A stretch of 64,000 bases of DNA from the NCBI GenBank assembly GCA_958295665.1, contig OY282558.1:461874995-461938994 (forward strand). Direction: 5' to 3'. This document shows, one piece after another, positions 37,501 to 50,023 of this stretch. The notes beneath the pieces were generated by a model. That model did not search any database, was not told the DNA's origin, and was given only the letters and a program-made list of their open reading frames with translations. Both the position numbers and the translations under genes were made by a program. Within the stretch, counting starts at the first letter, position 1, and the number at the start of each line of letters is the position of its first letter. Source of the stretch: Tipula vernalis. Lineage: Eukaryota; Arthropoda; Insecta; Diptera; Tipulidae.

Positions 37501-38315
37501 TGATTTTCTTCGAATCGATTTTTCTGTGAAATGTATGAAAATAATCAACCAATTTTAACGCGGTTTGGCATAACAATTACAAGTCCCGAGACCTATCATT
37601 TGAGGTATCAAGAACCGCAATCGGAGCACAATTGCAGATTTCGGATTTTTACAGCTCTGAATCGGCTGAGCTATAGTAAGGTGATTTTCTTCGAATCGAA
37701 CTTTCTTCGAAATGTATGGTATAGCAATTACAGGTCTCGTGACCTATCATTTGAGGTATCAAGAACCGCAATCGGAGCACAATTGCAGATTTCGGATTTT
37801 TACAGCTCTGAATCGGCTGAGCTATAGTAAGGTGATTTTCTTCGAATCGAACTTTCTTCGAAATGTATGGTATAGCAATTACAGGTCTCGTGACCTATCA
37901 TTTGAGGTATCAAGAACCGCAATCGGAGCACAATTGCAGATTTCGGATTTTTACAGCTCTGAATCGGCTGAGCTATAGTAAGGTGATTTTCTTCGAATCG
38001 AACTTTCTTCGAAATGTATGGTATAGCAATTACAGGTCTCGTGACCTATCATTTAAGGTATCAAGAACCGCAATCAGAGCACAATTGTAGATTTCGGATT
38101 TTTACAGCTCTGAATCGGCTGAGCTATAGTAAGGTGATTTTCTTCGAATCGAACTTTCTTCGAAATGTATGGTATAGCAATTACAGGTCTCGTGACCTAT
38201 CATTTAAGGTATCAAGAACCGCAATCAGAGCACAATTGTAGATTTCGGATTTTTACAGCTCTGAATCGGCTGAGCTATAGTAAGGTGATTTTCTTCGAAT
38301 CGATTTTTCTGTGAA
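34543..38315 (+). repeat. Composite higher-order repeat, truncated copy C and its diverged tail
   Basis: Monomer anchors: 34543L 34724S 34875S 35026S 35177L 35358L 35539L 35720S 35871S 36022L 36203S 36354L 36535L 36716S 36867S 37018L 37199S 37350L 37531L 37712S 37863S 38014S 38165S. It starts as copies A and B do (type II at 34543, type I at 35539, offset 7541 from copy B). The third hexamer at 36535 is type I rather than type II, although its fourth monomer at 37018 still carries CTGTGGAATG and CCCAAGACC. Four S in a row end the block. The last E-type L is at 37531, which marks the right edge of this subfamily. Confidence 0.9.
35539..37530 (+). repeat. Two consecutive type I hexamers (2 x 996 bp)
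   Basis: Units begin at 35539 and 36535, each with an E-variant L, and a third E-variant L follows at 37531. The second unit is a hybrid: its order is type I, but its fourth monomer carries the CTGTGGAATG/CCCAAGACC changes otherwise found in the fifth monomer of type II. A private AACAAATACAAG change lies in its first L. Confidence 0.88.
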
Positions 38316-39311
38316 ATGTATGGAAATAATCAACCAATTTTAACGCGGTTTGGCATAACAATTACAAGTCCCGAGACCTATCATTTGAGGTATCAAGAAC
38401 CGCAATCGGAGCACAATTGCAGATTTCTGATTTTTACAGCTCTGAATCGGCTGAGCTATAGTAAGGTGATTTTCTTCGAATCGAACTTTCTTCGAAATGT
38501 ATGGTATAGCAATTACAGGTCTCGTGACCTATCATTTAAGGTATCAAGAACCGCAATCAGAGCACAATTGTAGATTTCGGATTTTTACAGCTCTGAATCG
38601 GCTGAGCTATAGTAAGGTGATTTTCTTCGAATCGATTTTTCTGTGAAATGTATGGAAATAATCAACCAATTTTAACGCGGTTTGGCATAACAATTACAAG
38701 TCCCGAGACCTATCATTTGAGGTATCAAGAACCGCAATCGGAGCACAATTGCAGATTTCGGATTTTTACAGCTCTGAATCGGCTGAGCTATAGTAAGGTG
38801 ATTTTCTTCGAATCGAACTTTCTTCGAAATGTATGGTATAGCAATTACAGGTCTCGTGACCTATCATTTAAGGTATCAAGAACCGCAATCAGAGCACAAT
38901 TGTAGATTTCGGATTTTTACAGCTCTGAATCGGCTGAGCTATAGTAAGGTGATTTTCTTCGAATCGAACTTTCTTCGAAATGTATGGTATAGCAATTACA
39001 GGTCTCGTGACCTATCATTTAAGGTATCAAGAACCGCAATCAGAGCACAATTGTAGATTTCGGATTTTTACAGCTCTGAATCGGCTGAGCTATAGTAAGG
39101 TGATTTTCTTCGAATCGATTTTTCTGTGAAATGTATGGAAATAATCAACCAATTTTAACGCGGTTTGGCATAACAATTACAAGTCTCGAGACCTATCATT
39201 TGAGGTATCAAGAACCGCAATCGGAGCACAATTGCCGATTTCGGATTTTTACAGCTCTGAATCGGCTGAGCTATAGTAAGGTGATTTTCTTCGAATCGAT
39301 TTTTCTGTGAA

Positions 39312-39461
39312 ATGTATGGAAATAATCAACCAATTTTAACGCGGTTTGGCATAAGAATTACAAGTCCCGAGACCTATCATTTGAGGTATCAAGAACCGCA
39401 ATCGGAGCACAATTGCAGATTTCGGATTTTTACAGCTCTGCTGAATCGATTTTTCTGTGAA
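39312..39461 (+). repeat. Deleted L monomer (150 bp), first of twins
   Basis: CAGCTCTG is joined to CTGAATCGATTTTTCTG near 39440, removing 31 bp of the GGCTGAGC to CTTCG region. This merges two L into a longer open frame of 109 codons, a by-product. The L that follows (39462) has CCCAAGACC and a TTTATACAGC body. Confidence 0.93.
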
Positions 39462-39642
39462 ATGTATGGAAATAATCAACCAATTTTAACGCGGTTTGGC
39501 ATAACAATTACAAGTCCCAAGACCTATCATTTGAGGTATCAAGAACCGCAATCGGAGCACAATTGCAGATTTCGGATTTATACAGCTCTGAATCGGCTGA
39601 GCTATAGTAAGGTGATTTTCTTCGAATCGATTTTTCTGTGAA

Positions 39643-39792
39643 ATGTATGGAAATAATCAACCAATTTTAACGCGGTTTGGCATAACAATTACAAGTCCCG
39701 AGACCTATCATTTGAGGTATCAAGAACCGCAATCGGAGCACAATTGCAGATTTCGGATTTTTACAGCTCTGCTGAATCGATTTTTCTGTGAA
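39643..39792 (+). repeat. Deleted L monomer (150 bp), second of twins
   Basis: Identical junction to 39312-39461, exactly 331 bp later (150 + 181). The deleted L plus its normal L neighbour was tandemly duplicated. The first copy has ATAAGAATTACAAG near 39352, where the second has the usual ATAACAATTACAAG. Confidence 0.93.
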
Positions 39793-40559
39793 ATGTATGG
39801 AAATAATCAACCAATTTTAACGCGGTTTGGCATAACAATTACAAGTCCCAAGACCTATCATTTGAGGTATCAAGAACCGCAATCGGAGCACAATTGCAGA
39901 TTTCGGATTTATACAGCTCTGAATCGGCTGAGCTATAGTAAGGTGATTTTCTTCGAATCGATTTTTCTGTGAAATGTATGGAAATAATCAACCAATTTTA
40001 ACGCGGTTTGGCATAACAATTACAAGTCCCGAGACCTATCATTTGAGGTATCAAGAACCGCAATCGGAGCACAATTGCAGATTTCTGATTTTTACAGCTC
40101 TGAATCGGCTGAGCTATAGTAAGGTGATTTTCTTCGAATCGAACTTTCTTCGAAATGTATGGTATAGCAATTACAGGTCTCGTGACCTATCATTTAAGGT
40201 ATCAAGAACCGCAATCAGAGCACAATTGTAGATTTCGGATTTTTACAGCTCTGAATCGGCTGAGCTATAGTAAGGTGATTTTCTTCGAATCGATTTTTCT
40301 GTGAAATGTATGGAAATAATCAACCAATTTTAACGCGGTTTGGCATAACAATTACAAGTCTCGAGACCTATCATTTGAGGTATCAAGAACCGCAATCGGA
40401 GCACAATTGCAGATTTCGGATTTTTACAGCTCTGAATCGGCTGAGCTATAGTAAGGTGATTTTCTTCGAATCGAACTTTCTTCGAAATGTATGGTATAGC
40501 AATTACAGGTCTCGTGACCTATCATTTAAGGTATCAAGAACCGCAATCAGAGCACAATT

Positions 40560-42300
40560 GTAGATTTCGGATTTTTACAGCTCTGAATCGGCTGAGCTAT
40601 AGTAAGGTGATTTTCTTCGAATCGATTTTTCTGTGAAATGTATGGAAATAATCAACCAATTTTAACGCGGTTTGGCATAACAATTACAAGTCCCGAGACC
40701 TATCATTTGAGGTATCAAGAACCGCAATCGGAGCACAATTGCAGATTTCGGATTTATACAGCTCTGAATCGGCTGAGCTATAGTAAGGTGATTTTCTTCG
40801 AATCGATTTTTCTGTGAAATGTATGGAAATAATCAACCAATTTTAACGCGGTTTGGCATAACAATTACAAGTCCCGAGACCTATCATTTGAGGTATCAAG
40901 AACCACAATCGGAGCACAATTGCAGATTTCGGATTTTTACAGCTCTGAATCGGCTGAGCTATAGTAAGGTGATTTTCTTCGAATCGAACTTTCTTCGAAA
41001 TGTATGGTATAGCAATTACAGGTCTCGTGACCTATCATTTGAGGTATCAAGAACCGCAATCGGAGCACAATTGCAGATTTCGGATTTTTACAGCTCTGAA
41101 TCGGCTGAGCTATAGTAAGGTGATTTTCTTCGAATCGAACTTTCTTCGAAATGTATGGTATAGCAATTACAGGTCTCGTGACCTATCATTTAAGGTATCA
41201 AGAACCGCAATCAGAGCACAATTGTAGATTTCGGATTTTTACAGCTCTGAATCGGCTGAGCTATAGTAAGGTGATTTTCTTCGAATCGATTTTTCTGTGA
41301 AATGTATGGAAATAATCAACCAATTTTAACGCGGTTTGGCATAACAATTACAAGTCTCGAGACCTATCATTTGAGGTATCAAGAACCGCAATCGGAGCAC
41401 AATTGCAGATTTCGGATTTTTACAGCTCTGAATCGGCTGAGCTATAGTAAGGTGATTTTCTTCGAATCGATTTTTCTGTGAAATGTATGGAAATAATCAA
41501 CCAATTTTAACGCGGTTTGGCATAACAATTACAAGTCCCGAGACCTAACATTTGAGGTATCAAGAACCGCAATCGGAGCACAATTGCAGATTTCGGATTT
41601 TTACAGCTCTGAATCGGCTGAGCTATAGTAAGGTGATTTTCTTCGAATCGAACTTTCTTCGAAATATATGGTATAGCAATTACAGGTCTCGTGACCTATC
41701 ATTTGAGGTATCAAGAACCGCAATCGGAGCACAATTGCAGATTTCGGATTTTTACAGCTCTGAATCGGCTGAGCTATAGTAAGGTGATTTTCTTCGAATC
41801 GAACTTTCTTCGAAATGTATGGTATAGCAATTACAGGTCTCGTGACCTATCATTTAAGGTATCAAGAACCGCAATCAGAGCACAATTGTAGATTTCGGAT
41901 TTTTACAGCTCTGAATCGGCTGAGCTATAGTAAGGTGATTTTCTTCGAATCGAACTTTCTTCGAAATGTATGGTATAGCAATTACAGGTCTCGTGACCTA
42001 TCATTTAAGGTATCAAGGACCGCAATCAGAGCACAATTGTAGATTTCGGATTTTTACAGCTCTGAATCGGCTGAGCTATAGTAAGGTGATTTTCTTCGAA
42101 TCGATTTTTCTGTGAAATGTATGGAAATAATCAACCAATTTTAACGCGGTTTGGCATAACAATTACAAGTCCCGAGACCTATCATTTGAGGTATCAAGAA
42201 CCGCAATCGGAGCACAATTGCAGATTTCGGATTTTTACAGCTCTGAATCGGCTGAGCTATAGTAAGGTGATTTTCTTCGAATCGATTTTTCTGTGAAATG
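40560..42300 (+). repeat. Duplicated segment, copy 1 (spacing 3350 bp)
   Basis: Markers GGATTTATACAGC (about 40751), AACCACAATCGG (40901) and TATCAAGGACCGC (42011) all recur 3350 bp downstream, and L/S order matches from 40638 to 42117. The spacing equals 11 L + 9 S. Private differences include CCTAACATTTG near 41546 here. Boundaries are estimated from the nearest mismatching monomers. Confidence 0.87.
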
Positions 42301-43909
42301 TATGGAAATAATCAACCAATTTTAACGCGGTTTGGCATAACAATTACAAGTCCCGAGACCTATCATTTGAGGTATCAAGAACCGTAATCGGAGCACAATT
42401 GCAGATTTCGGATTTTTACAGCTCTGAATCGGCTGAGTTATAGTAAGGTGATTTTCTTCGAATCGAACTTTCTTCGAAATGTATGGTATAGCAATTACAG
42501 GTCTCGTGACCTATCATTTGAGGTATCAAGAACCGCAATCGGAGCACAATTGCAGATTTCGGATTTTTACAGCTCTGAATCGGCTGAGCTATAGTAAGGT
42601 GATTTTCTTCGAATCGAACTTTCTTCGAAATGTATGGTATAGCAATTACAGGTCTCGTGACCTATCATTTAAGGTATCAAGAACCGCAATCAGAGCACAA
42701 TTGTAGATTTCGGATTTTTACAGCTCTGAATCGGCTGAGCTATAGTAAGGTGATTTTCTTCGAATCGATTTTTCTGTGAAATGTATGGAAATAATCAACC
42801 AATTTTAACGCGGTTTGGCATAACAATTACAAGTCCCGAGACCTATCATTTGAGGTATCAAGAACCGCAATCAGAGCACAATTGTAGATTTCGGATTTTT
42901 ACAGCTCTGAATCGGCTGAGCTATAGTAAGGTGATTTTCTTCGAATCGATTTTTCTGTGAAATGTATGGAAATAATCAACCAATTTTAACGCGGTTTGGC
43001 ATAACAATTACAAGTCTCGAGACCTATCATTTGAGGTATCAAGAACCGCAATCGGAGCACAATTGCAGATTTCGGATTTTTACAGCTCTGAATCGGCTGA
43101 GCTATAGTAAGGTGATTTTCTTCGAATCGAACTTTCTTCGAAATGTATGGTATAGCAATTACAGGTCTCGTGACCTATCATTTAAGGTATCAAGAACCGC
43201 AATCAGAGCACAATTGTAGATTTCGGATTTTTACAGCTCTGAATCGGCTGAGCTATAGTAAGGTGATTTTCTTCGAATCGATTTTTCTGTGAAATGTATG
43301 GAAATAATCAACCAATTTTAACGCGGTTTGGCATAACAATTACAAGTCCCGAGACCTATCATTTGAGGTATCAAGAACCGCAATCAGAGCACAATTGCAG
43401 ATTTCGGATTTATACAGCTCTGAATCGGCTGAGCTATAGTAAGGTGATTTTCTTCGAATCGATTTTTCTGTGAAATGTATGGAAATAATCAACCAATTTT
43501 AACGCGGTTTGGCATAACAATTACAAGTCCCGAGACCTATCATTTGAGGTATCAAGAACCGCAATCGGAGCACAATTGCAGATTTCGGATTTTTACAGCT
43601 CTGAATCGGCTGAGCTATAGTAAGGTGATTTTCTTCGAATCGAACTTTCTTCGAAATGTATGGTATAGCAATTACAGGTCTCGTGACCTATCATTTAAGG
43701 TATCAAGAACCGCAATCAGAGCACAATTGTAGATTTCGGATTTTTACAGCTCTGAATCGGCTGAGCTATAGTAAGGTGATTTTCTTCGAATCGATTTTTC
43801 TGTGAAATGTATGGAAATAATCAACCAATTTTAACGCGGTTTGGCATAACAATTACAAGTCCCGAGACCTATCATTTGAGATATCAAGAACCGCAATCAG
43901 AGCACAATT

Positions 43910-45650
43910 GTAGATTTCGGATTTTTACAGCTCTGAATCGGCTGAGCTATAGTAAGGTGATTTTCTTCGAATCGATTTTTCTGTGAAATGTATGGAAATA
44001 ATCAACCAATTTTAACGCGGTTTGGCATAACAATTACAAGTCCCGAGACCTATCATTTGAGGTATCAAGAACCGCAATCGGAGCACAATTGCAGATTTCG
44101 GATTTATACAGCTCTGAATCGGCTGAGCTATAGTAAGGTGATTTTCTTCGAATCGATTTTTCTGTGAAATGTATGGAAATAATCAACCAATTTTAACGCG
44201 GTTTGGCATAACAATTACAAGTCCCGAGACCTATCATTTGAGGTATCAAGAACCACAATCGGAGCACAATTGCAGATTTCGGATTTTTACAGCTCTGAAT
44301 CGGCTGAGCTATAGTAAGGTGATTTTCTTCGAATCGAACTTTCTTCGAAATGTATGGTATAGCAATTACAGGTCTCGTGACCTATCATTTGAGGTATCAA
44401 GAACCGCAATCGGAGCACAATTGCAGATTTCGGATTTTTACAGCTCTGAATCGGCTGAGCTATAGTAAGGTGATTTTCTTCGAATCGAACTTTCTTCGAA
44501 ATGTATGGTATAGCAATTACAGGTCTCGTGACCTATCATTTAAGGTATCAAGAACCGCAATCAGAGCACAATTGTAGATTTCGGATTTTTACAGCTCTGA
44601 ATCGGCTGAGCTATAGTAAGGTGATTTTCTTCGAATCGATTTTTCTGTGAAATGTATGGAAATAATCAACCAATTTTAACGCGGTTTGGCATAACAATTA
44701 CAAGTCTCGAGACCTATCATTTGAGGTATCAAGAACCGCAATCGGAGCACAATTGCAGATTTCGGATTTTTACAGCTCTGAATCGGCTGAGCTATAGTAA
44801 GGTGATTTTCTTCGAATCGATTTTTCTGTGAAATGTATGGAAATAATCAACCAATTTTAACGCGGTTTGGCATAACAATTACAAGTCCCGAGACCTATCA
44901 TTTGAGGTATCAAGAACCGTAATCGGAGCACAATTGCAGATTTCGGATTTTTACAGCTCTGAATCGGCTGAGCTATAGTAAGGTGATTTTCTTCGAATCG
45001 AACTTTCTTCGAAATATATGGTATAGCAATTACAGGTCTCGTGACCTATCATTTGAGGTATCAAGAACCGCAATCGGAGCACAATTGCAGATTTCGGATT
45101 TTTACAGCTCTGAATCGGCTGAGCTATAGTGAGGTGATTTTCTTCGAATCGAACTTTCTTCGAAATGTATGGTATAGCAATTACAGGTCTCGTGACCTAT
45201 CATTTAAGGTATCAAGAACCGCAATCAGAGCACAATTGTAGATTTCGGATTTTTACAGCTCTGAATCGGCTGAGCTATAGTAAGGTGATTTTCTTCGAAT
45301 CGAACTTTCTTCGAAATGTATGGTATAGCAATTACAGGTCTCGTGACCTATCATTTAAGGTATCAAGGACCGCAATCAGAGCACAATTGTAGATTTCGGA
45401 TTTTTACAGCTCTGAATCGGCTGAGCTATAGTAAGGTGATTTTCTTCGAATCGATTTTTCTGTGAAATGTATGGAAATAATCAACCAATTTTAACGCGGT
45501 TTGGCATAACAATTACAAGTCCCGAGACCTATCATTTGAGGTATCAAGAACCGCAATCGGAGCACAATTGCAGATTTCGGATTTTTACAGCTCTGAATCG
45601 GCTGAGCTATAGTAAGGTGATTTTCTTCGAATCGATTTTTCTGTGAAATG
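43910..45650 (+). repeat. Duplicated segment, copy 2 (spacing 3350 bp)
   Basis: Partner of 40560-42300, with AACCACAATCGG at 44251 and TATCAAGGACCGC at 45361. Differences from copy 1 include CCGTAATCGG in the L at 44833 and TAGTGAGGTG near 45128. Confidence 0.87.
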
Positions 45651-46320
45651 TATGGAAATAATCAACCAATTTTAACGCGGTTTGGCATAACAATTACAAG
45701 TCTCGAGACCTATCATTTGAGGTATCAAGAACCGCAATCGGAGCACAATTGCAGATTTCGGATTTTTACAGCTCTGAATCGGCTGAGCTATAGTAAGGTG
45801 ATTTTCTTCGAATCGAACTTTCTTCGAAATGTATGGTATAGCAATTACAGGTCTCGTGACCTATCATTTGAGGTATCAAGAACCGCAATCAGAGCACAAT
45901 TGTAGATTTCGGATTTTTACAGCTCTGAATCGGCTGAGCTATAGTAAGGTGATTTTCTTCGAATCGATTTTTCTGTTAAATGTATGGAAATAATCAACCA
46001 ATTTTAACGCGGTTTGGTATAACAATTACAAGTCTCGAGACCTATCATTTGAGGTATCAAGAACCGCAATCGGAGCACAATTGCAGATTTCGGATTTATA
46101 CAGCTCTGAATCGGCTGAGCTATAGTAAGGTGATTTTCTTCGAATCGATTTTTCTGTGAAATGTATGGAAATAATCAACCAATTTTAACGCGGTTTGGCA
46201 TAACAATTACAAGTCCCGAGACCTATCATTTGAGGTATCAAGAACCGCAATCGGAGCACAATTGCAGATTTCGGATTTTTACAGCTCTGAATCGGCTGAG
46301 CTATAGTAAGGTGATTTTCT

Positions 46321-46345
46321 TCGAATCGATTTTTCTTCGAAATGT
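46321..46345 (+). repeat. Hybrid L/S anchor block
   Basis: The 15-bp block before this S anchor reads CGATTTTTCTTCGAA: the left half is L-type (CGATTTTTCT) and the right half S-type (TTCGAA). All other S blocks I read begin CGAAC or a single-base variant of it. It looks like a short conversion tract or a crossover inside the block. Confidence 0.8.
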
Positions 46346-47156
46346 ATGGTATAGCAATTACAGGTCTCGTGACCTATCATTTAAGGTATCAAGAACCGCA
46401 ATCAGAGCACAATTGTAGATTTCGGATTTTTACAGCTCTGAATCGGCTGAGCTATAGTAAGGTGATTTTCTTCGAATCGATTTTTCTGTGAAATGTATGG
46501 AAATAATCAACCAATTTTAACGCGGTTTGGCATAACAATTACAAGTCCCGAGACCTATCATTTGAGGTATCAAGAACCGCAATCAGAGCACAATTGTAGA
46601 TTTCGGATTTTTACAGCTCTGAATCGGCTGAGCTATAGTAAGGTGATTTTCTTCGAATCGATTTTTCTGTGAAATGTATGGAAATAATCAACCAATTTTA
46701 ACGCGGTTTGGCATAACAATTACAAGTCTCGAGACCTATCATTTGAGGTATCAAGAACCGCAATCGGAGCACAATTGCAGATTTCGGATTTTTACAGCTC
46801 TGAATCGGCTGAGCTATAGTAAGGTGATTTTCTTCGAATCGAACTTTCTTCGAAATATATGGTATAGCAATTACAGGTCTCGTGACCTATCATTTGAGGT
46901 ATCAAGAACCGCAATCGGAGCACAATTGCAGATTTCGGATTTTTACAGCTCTGAATCGGCTGAGCTATAGTAAGGTGATTTTCTTCGAATCGAACTTTCT
47001 TCGAAATGTATGGTATAGCAATTACAGGTCTCGTGACCTATCATTTAAGGTATCAAGAACCGCAATCAGAGCACAATTGTAGATTTCGGATTTTTACAGC
47101 TCTGAATCGGCTGAGCTATATTAAGGTGATTTTCTTCGAATCGATTTTTCTGTGAA

Positions 47157-48695
47157 ATGTATGGAAATAATCAACCAATTTTAACGCGGTTTGGCATAAC
47201 AATTACAAGTCCCGAGACCTATCATTTGAGGTATCAAGAACCGCAATCAGAGCACAATTGTAGATTTCGGATTTTTACAGCTCTGAATCGGCTGAGCTAT
47301 AGTAAGGTGATTTTCTTCGAATCGATTTTTCTGTGAAATGTATGGAAATAATCAACCAATTTTAACGCGGTTTGGCATAACAATTACAAGTCTCGAGACC
47401 TATCATTTGAGGTATCAAGAACCGCAATCGGAGCACAATTGCAGATTTCGGATTTTTACAGCTCTGAATCGGCTGAGCTATAGTAAGGTGATTTTCTTCG
47501 AATCGAACTTTCTTCGAAATGTATGGTATAGCAATTACAGGTCTCGTGACCTATCATTTAAGGTATCAAGAACCGCAATCAGAGCACAATTGTAGATTTC
47601 GGATTTTTACAGCTCTGAATCGGCTGAGCTATAGTAAGGTGATTTTCTTCGAATCGATTTTTCTGTGAAATGTATGGAAATAATCAACCAATTTTAACGC
47701 GGTTTGGCATAACAATTACAAGTCCCGAGACCTATCATTTGAGGTATCAAGAACCGCAATCGGAGCACAATTGCAGATTTCGGATTTATACAGCTCTGAA
47801 TCGGCTGAGCTATAGTAAGGTGATTTTCTTCGAATCGATTTTTCTGTGAAATGTATTGAAATAATCAACCAATTTTAACGCGGTTTGGCATAACAATTAC
47901 AAGTCCCGAGACCTATCATTTGAGGTATCAAGAACCGCAATCGGAGCACAATTGCAGATTTCGGATTTTTACAGCTCTGAATCGGCTGAGCTATAGTAAG
48001 GTGATTTTCTTCGAATCGAACTTTCTTCGAAATGTATGGTATAGCAATTACAGGTCTCGTGACCTATCATTTAAGGTATCAAGAACCGCAATCAGAGCAC
48101 AATTGTAGATTTCGGATTTTTACAGCTCTGAATCGGCTGAGCTATAGTAAGGTGATTTTCTTCGAATCGATTTTTCTGTGAAATGTATGGAAATAATCAA
48201 CCAATTTTAACGCGGTTTGGCATAACAATTACAAGTCCTGAGACCTATCATTTGAGGTATCAAGAACCGCAATCAGAGCACAATTGTAGATTTCGGATTT
48301 TTACAGCTCTGAATCGGCTGAGCTATAGTAAGGTGATTTTCTTCGAATCGATTTTTCTGTGAAATGTATGGAAATAATCAACCAATTTTAACGCGGTTTG
48401 GCATAACAATTACAAGTCTCGAGACCTATCATTTAAGGTATCAAGAACCGCAATCAGAGCACAATTGTAGATTTCGGATTTTTACAGCTCTGAATCGGCT
48501 GAGCTATAGTAAGGTGATTTTCTTCGAATCGAACTTTCTTCGAAATGTATGGTATAGCAATTACAGGTCTCGTGACCTATCATTTGAGGTATCAAGAACC
48601 GCAATCAGAGCACAATTGTAGATTTCGGATTTTTACAGCTCTGAATCGGCTGAGCTATAGTAAGGTGATTTTCTTCGAATCGATTTTTCTGTGAA
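47157..48695 (+). repeat. Three tandem L-L-S trimers (3 x 513 bp)
   Basis: Units begin at 47157, 47670 and 48183, exactly 513 bp apart. The S in the first two is a-type; the S of the third (48545) has GAGG with CAGAGC and TGTAG, so it is a mixed body. The pattern also occurs twice at 45467-46492 and twice at 42781-43806. Confidence 0.88.
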
Positions 48696-50023
48696 ATGTA
48701 TGGAAATAATCAACCAATTTTAACGCGGTTTGGCATAACAATTACAAGTCTCGAGACCTATCATTTGAGGTATCAAGAACCGCAATCGGAGCACAATTGC
48801 AGATTTCGGATTTTTACAGCTCTGAATCGGCTGAGCTATAGTAAGGTGATTTTCTTCGAATCGAACTTTCTTCGAAATGTATGGTATAGCAATTACAGGT
48901 CTCGTGACCTATCATTTAAGGTATCAAGAACCGCAATCAGAGCACAATTGTAGATTTCGGATTTTTACAGCTCTGAATCGGCTGAGCTATAGTAAGGTGA
49001 TTTTCTTCGAATCGATTTTTCTGTGAAATGTATGGAAATAATCAACCAATTTGAACGCGGTTTGGCATAACAATTACAAGTCTCGAGACCTATCATTTGA
49101 GGTATCAAGAACCGCAATCGGAGCACAATTGCAGATTTCGGATTTTTACAGCTCTGAATCGGCTGAGCTATAGTAAGGTGATTTTCTTCGAATCGAACTT
49201 TCTTCGAAATGTATGGTATAGAAATTACAGGACTCGTGACCTATCATTTAAGGTATCAAGAACCGCAATCGGAGCACAATTACAGATTTCGGATTTTTAC
49301 AGCTCTGAATCGGCTGAGCTATAGTAAGGTGATTTTCTTCGAATCGAACTTTCTTCGAAATGTATGGTATAGCAATTACAGGTCTCGTGACCTATCATTT
49401 GAGGTATCAAGAACCGCAATCGGAGCACAATTGCAGATTTCGGATTTTTACAGCTCTGAATCGGCTGAGCTATAGTAAGGTGATTTTCTTCGAATCGAAC
49501 TTTCTTCGAAATGTATGGTATAGCAATTACAGGTCTCGTGACCTATCATTTAAGGTATCAAGAACCGCAATCAGAGCACAATTGTAGATTTCGGATTTTT
49601 ACAGCTCTGAATCGGCTGAGCTATAGTAAGGTGATTTTCTTCGAATCGATTTTTCTGTGAAATGTATGGAAATAATCAACCAATTTTAACGCGGTTTGGC
49701 ATAACAATTACAAGTCCCGAGACCTATCATTTGAGGTATCAAGAACCGCAATCAGAGCACAATTGTAGATTTCGGATTTTTACAGCTCTGAATCGGCTGA
49801 GCTATAGTAAGGTGATTTTCTTCGAATCGATTTTTCTGTGAAATGTATGGAAATAATCAACCAATTTTAACGCGGTTTGGCATAACAATTACAAGTCCCG
49901 AGACCTATCATTTGAGGTATCAAGAACCGTAATCGGAGCACAATTGCAGATTTCGGATTTTTACAGCTCTGAATCGGCTGAGCTATTATAAGGTGATTTT
50001 CTTCGAATAGAACTTTCTTCGAA

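Larger units (their letters stand above)
38316..46492 (+). repeat. Array map, part 3: deleted-L twins and 3350-bp-spaced duplication
   Basis: Monomer anchors: 38316L 38497S 38648L 38829S 38980S 39131L 39312L 39462L 39643L 39793L 39974L 40155S 40306L 40487S 40638L 40819L 41000S 41151S 41302L 41483L 41664S 41815S 41966S 42117L 42298L 42479S 42630S 42781L 42962L 43143S 43294L 43475L 43656S 43807L 43988L 44169L 44350S 44501S 44652L 44833L 45014S 45165S 45316S 45467L 45648L 45829S 45980L 46161L 46342S. L outnumber S here. L-L-S trimers of 513 bp occur in pairs at 42781-43806 and 45467-46492. Type II hexamers occur at 41483-42478 and 44833-45828. Confidence 0.94.
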
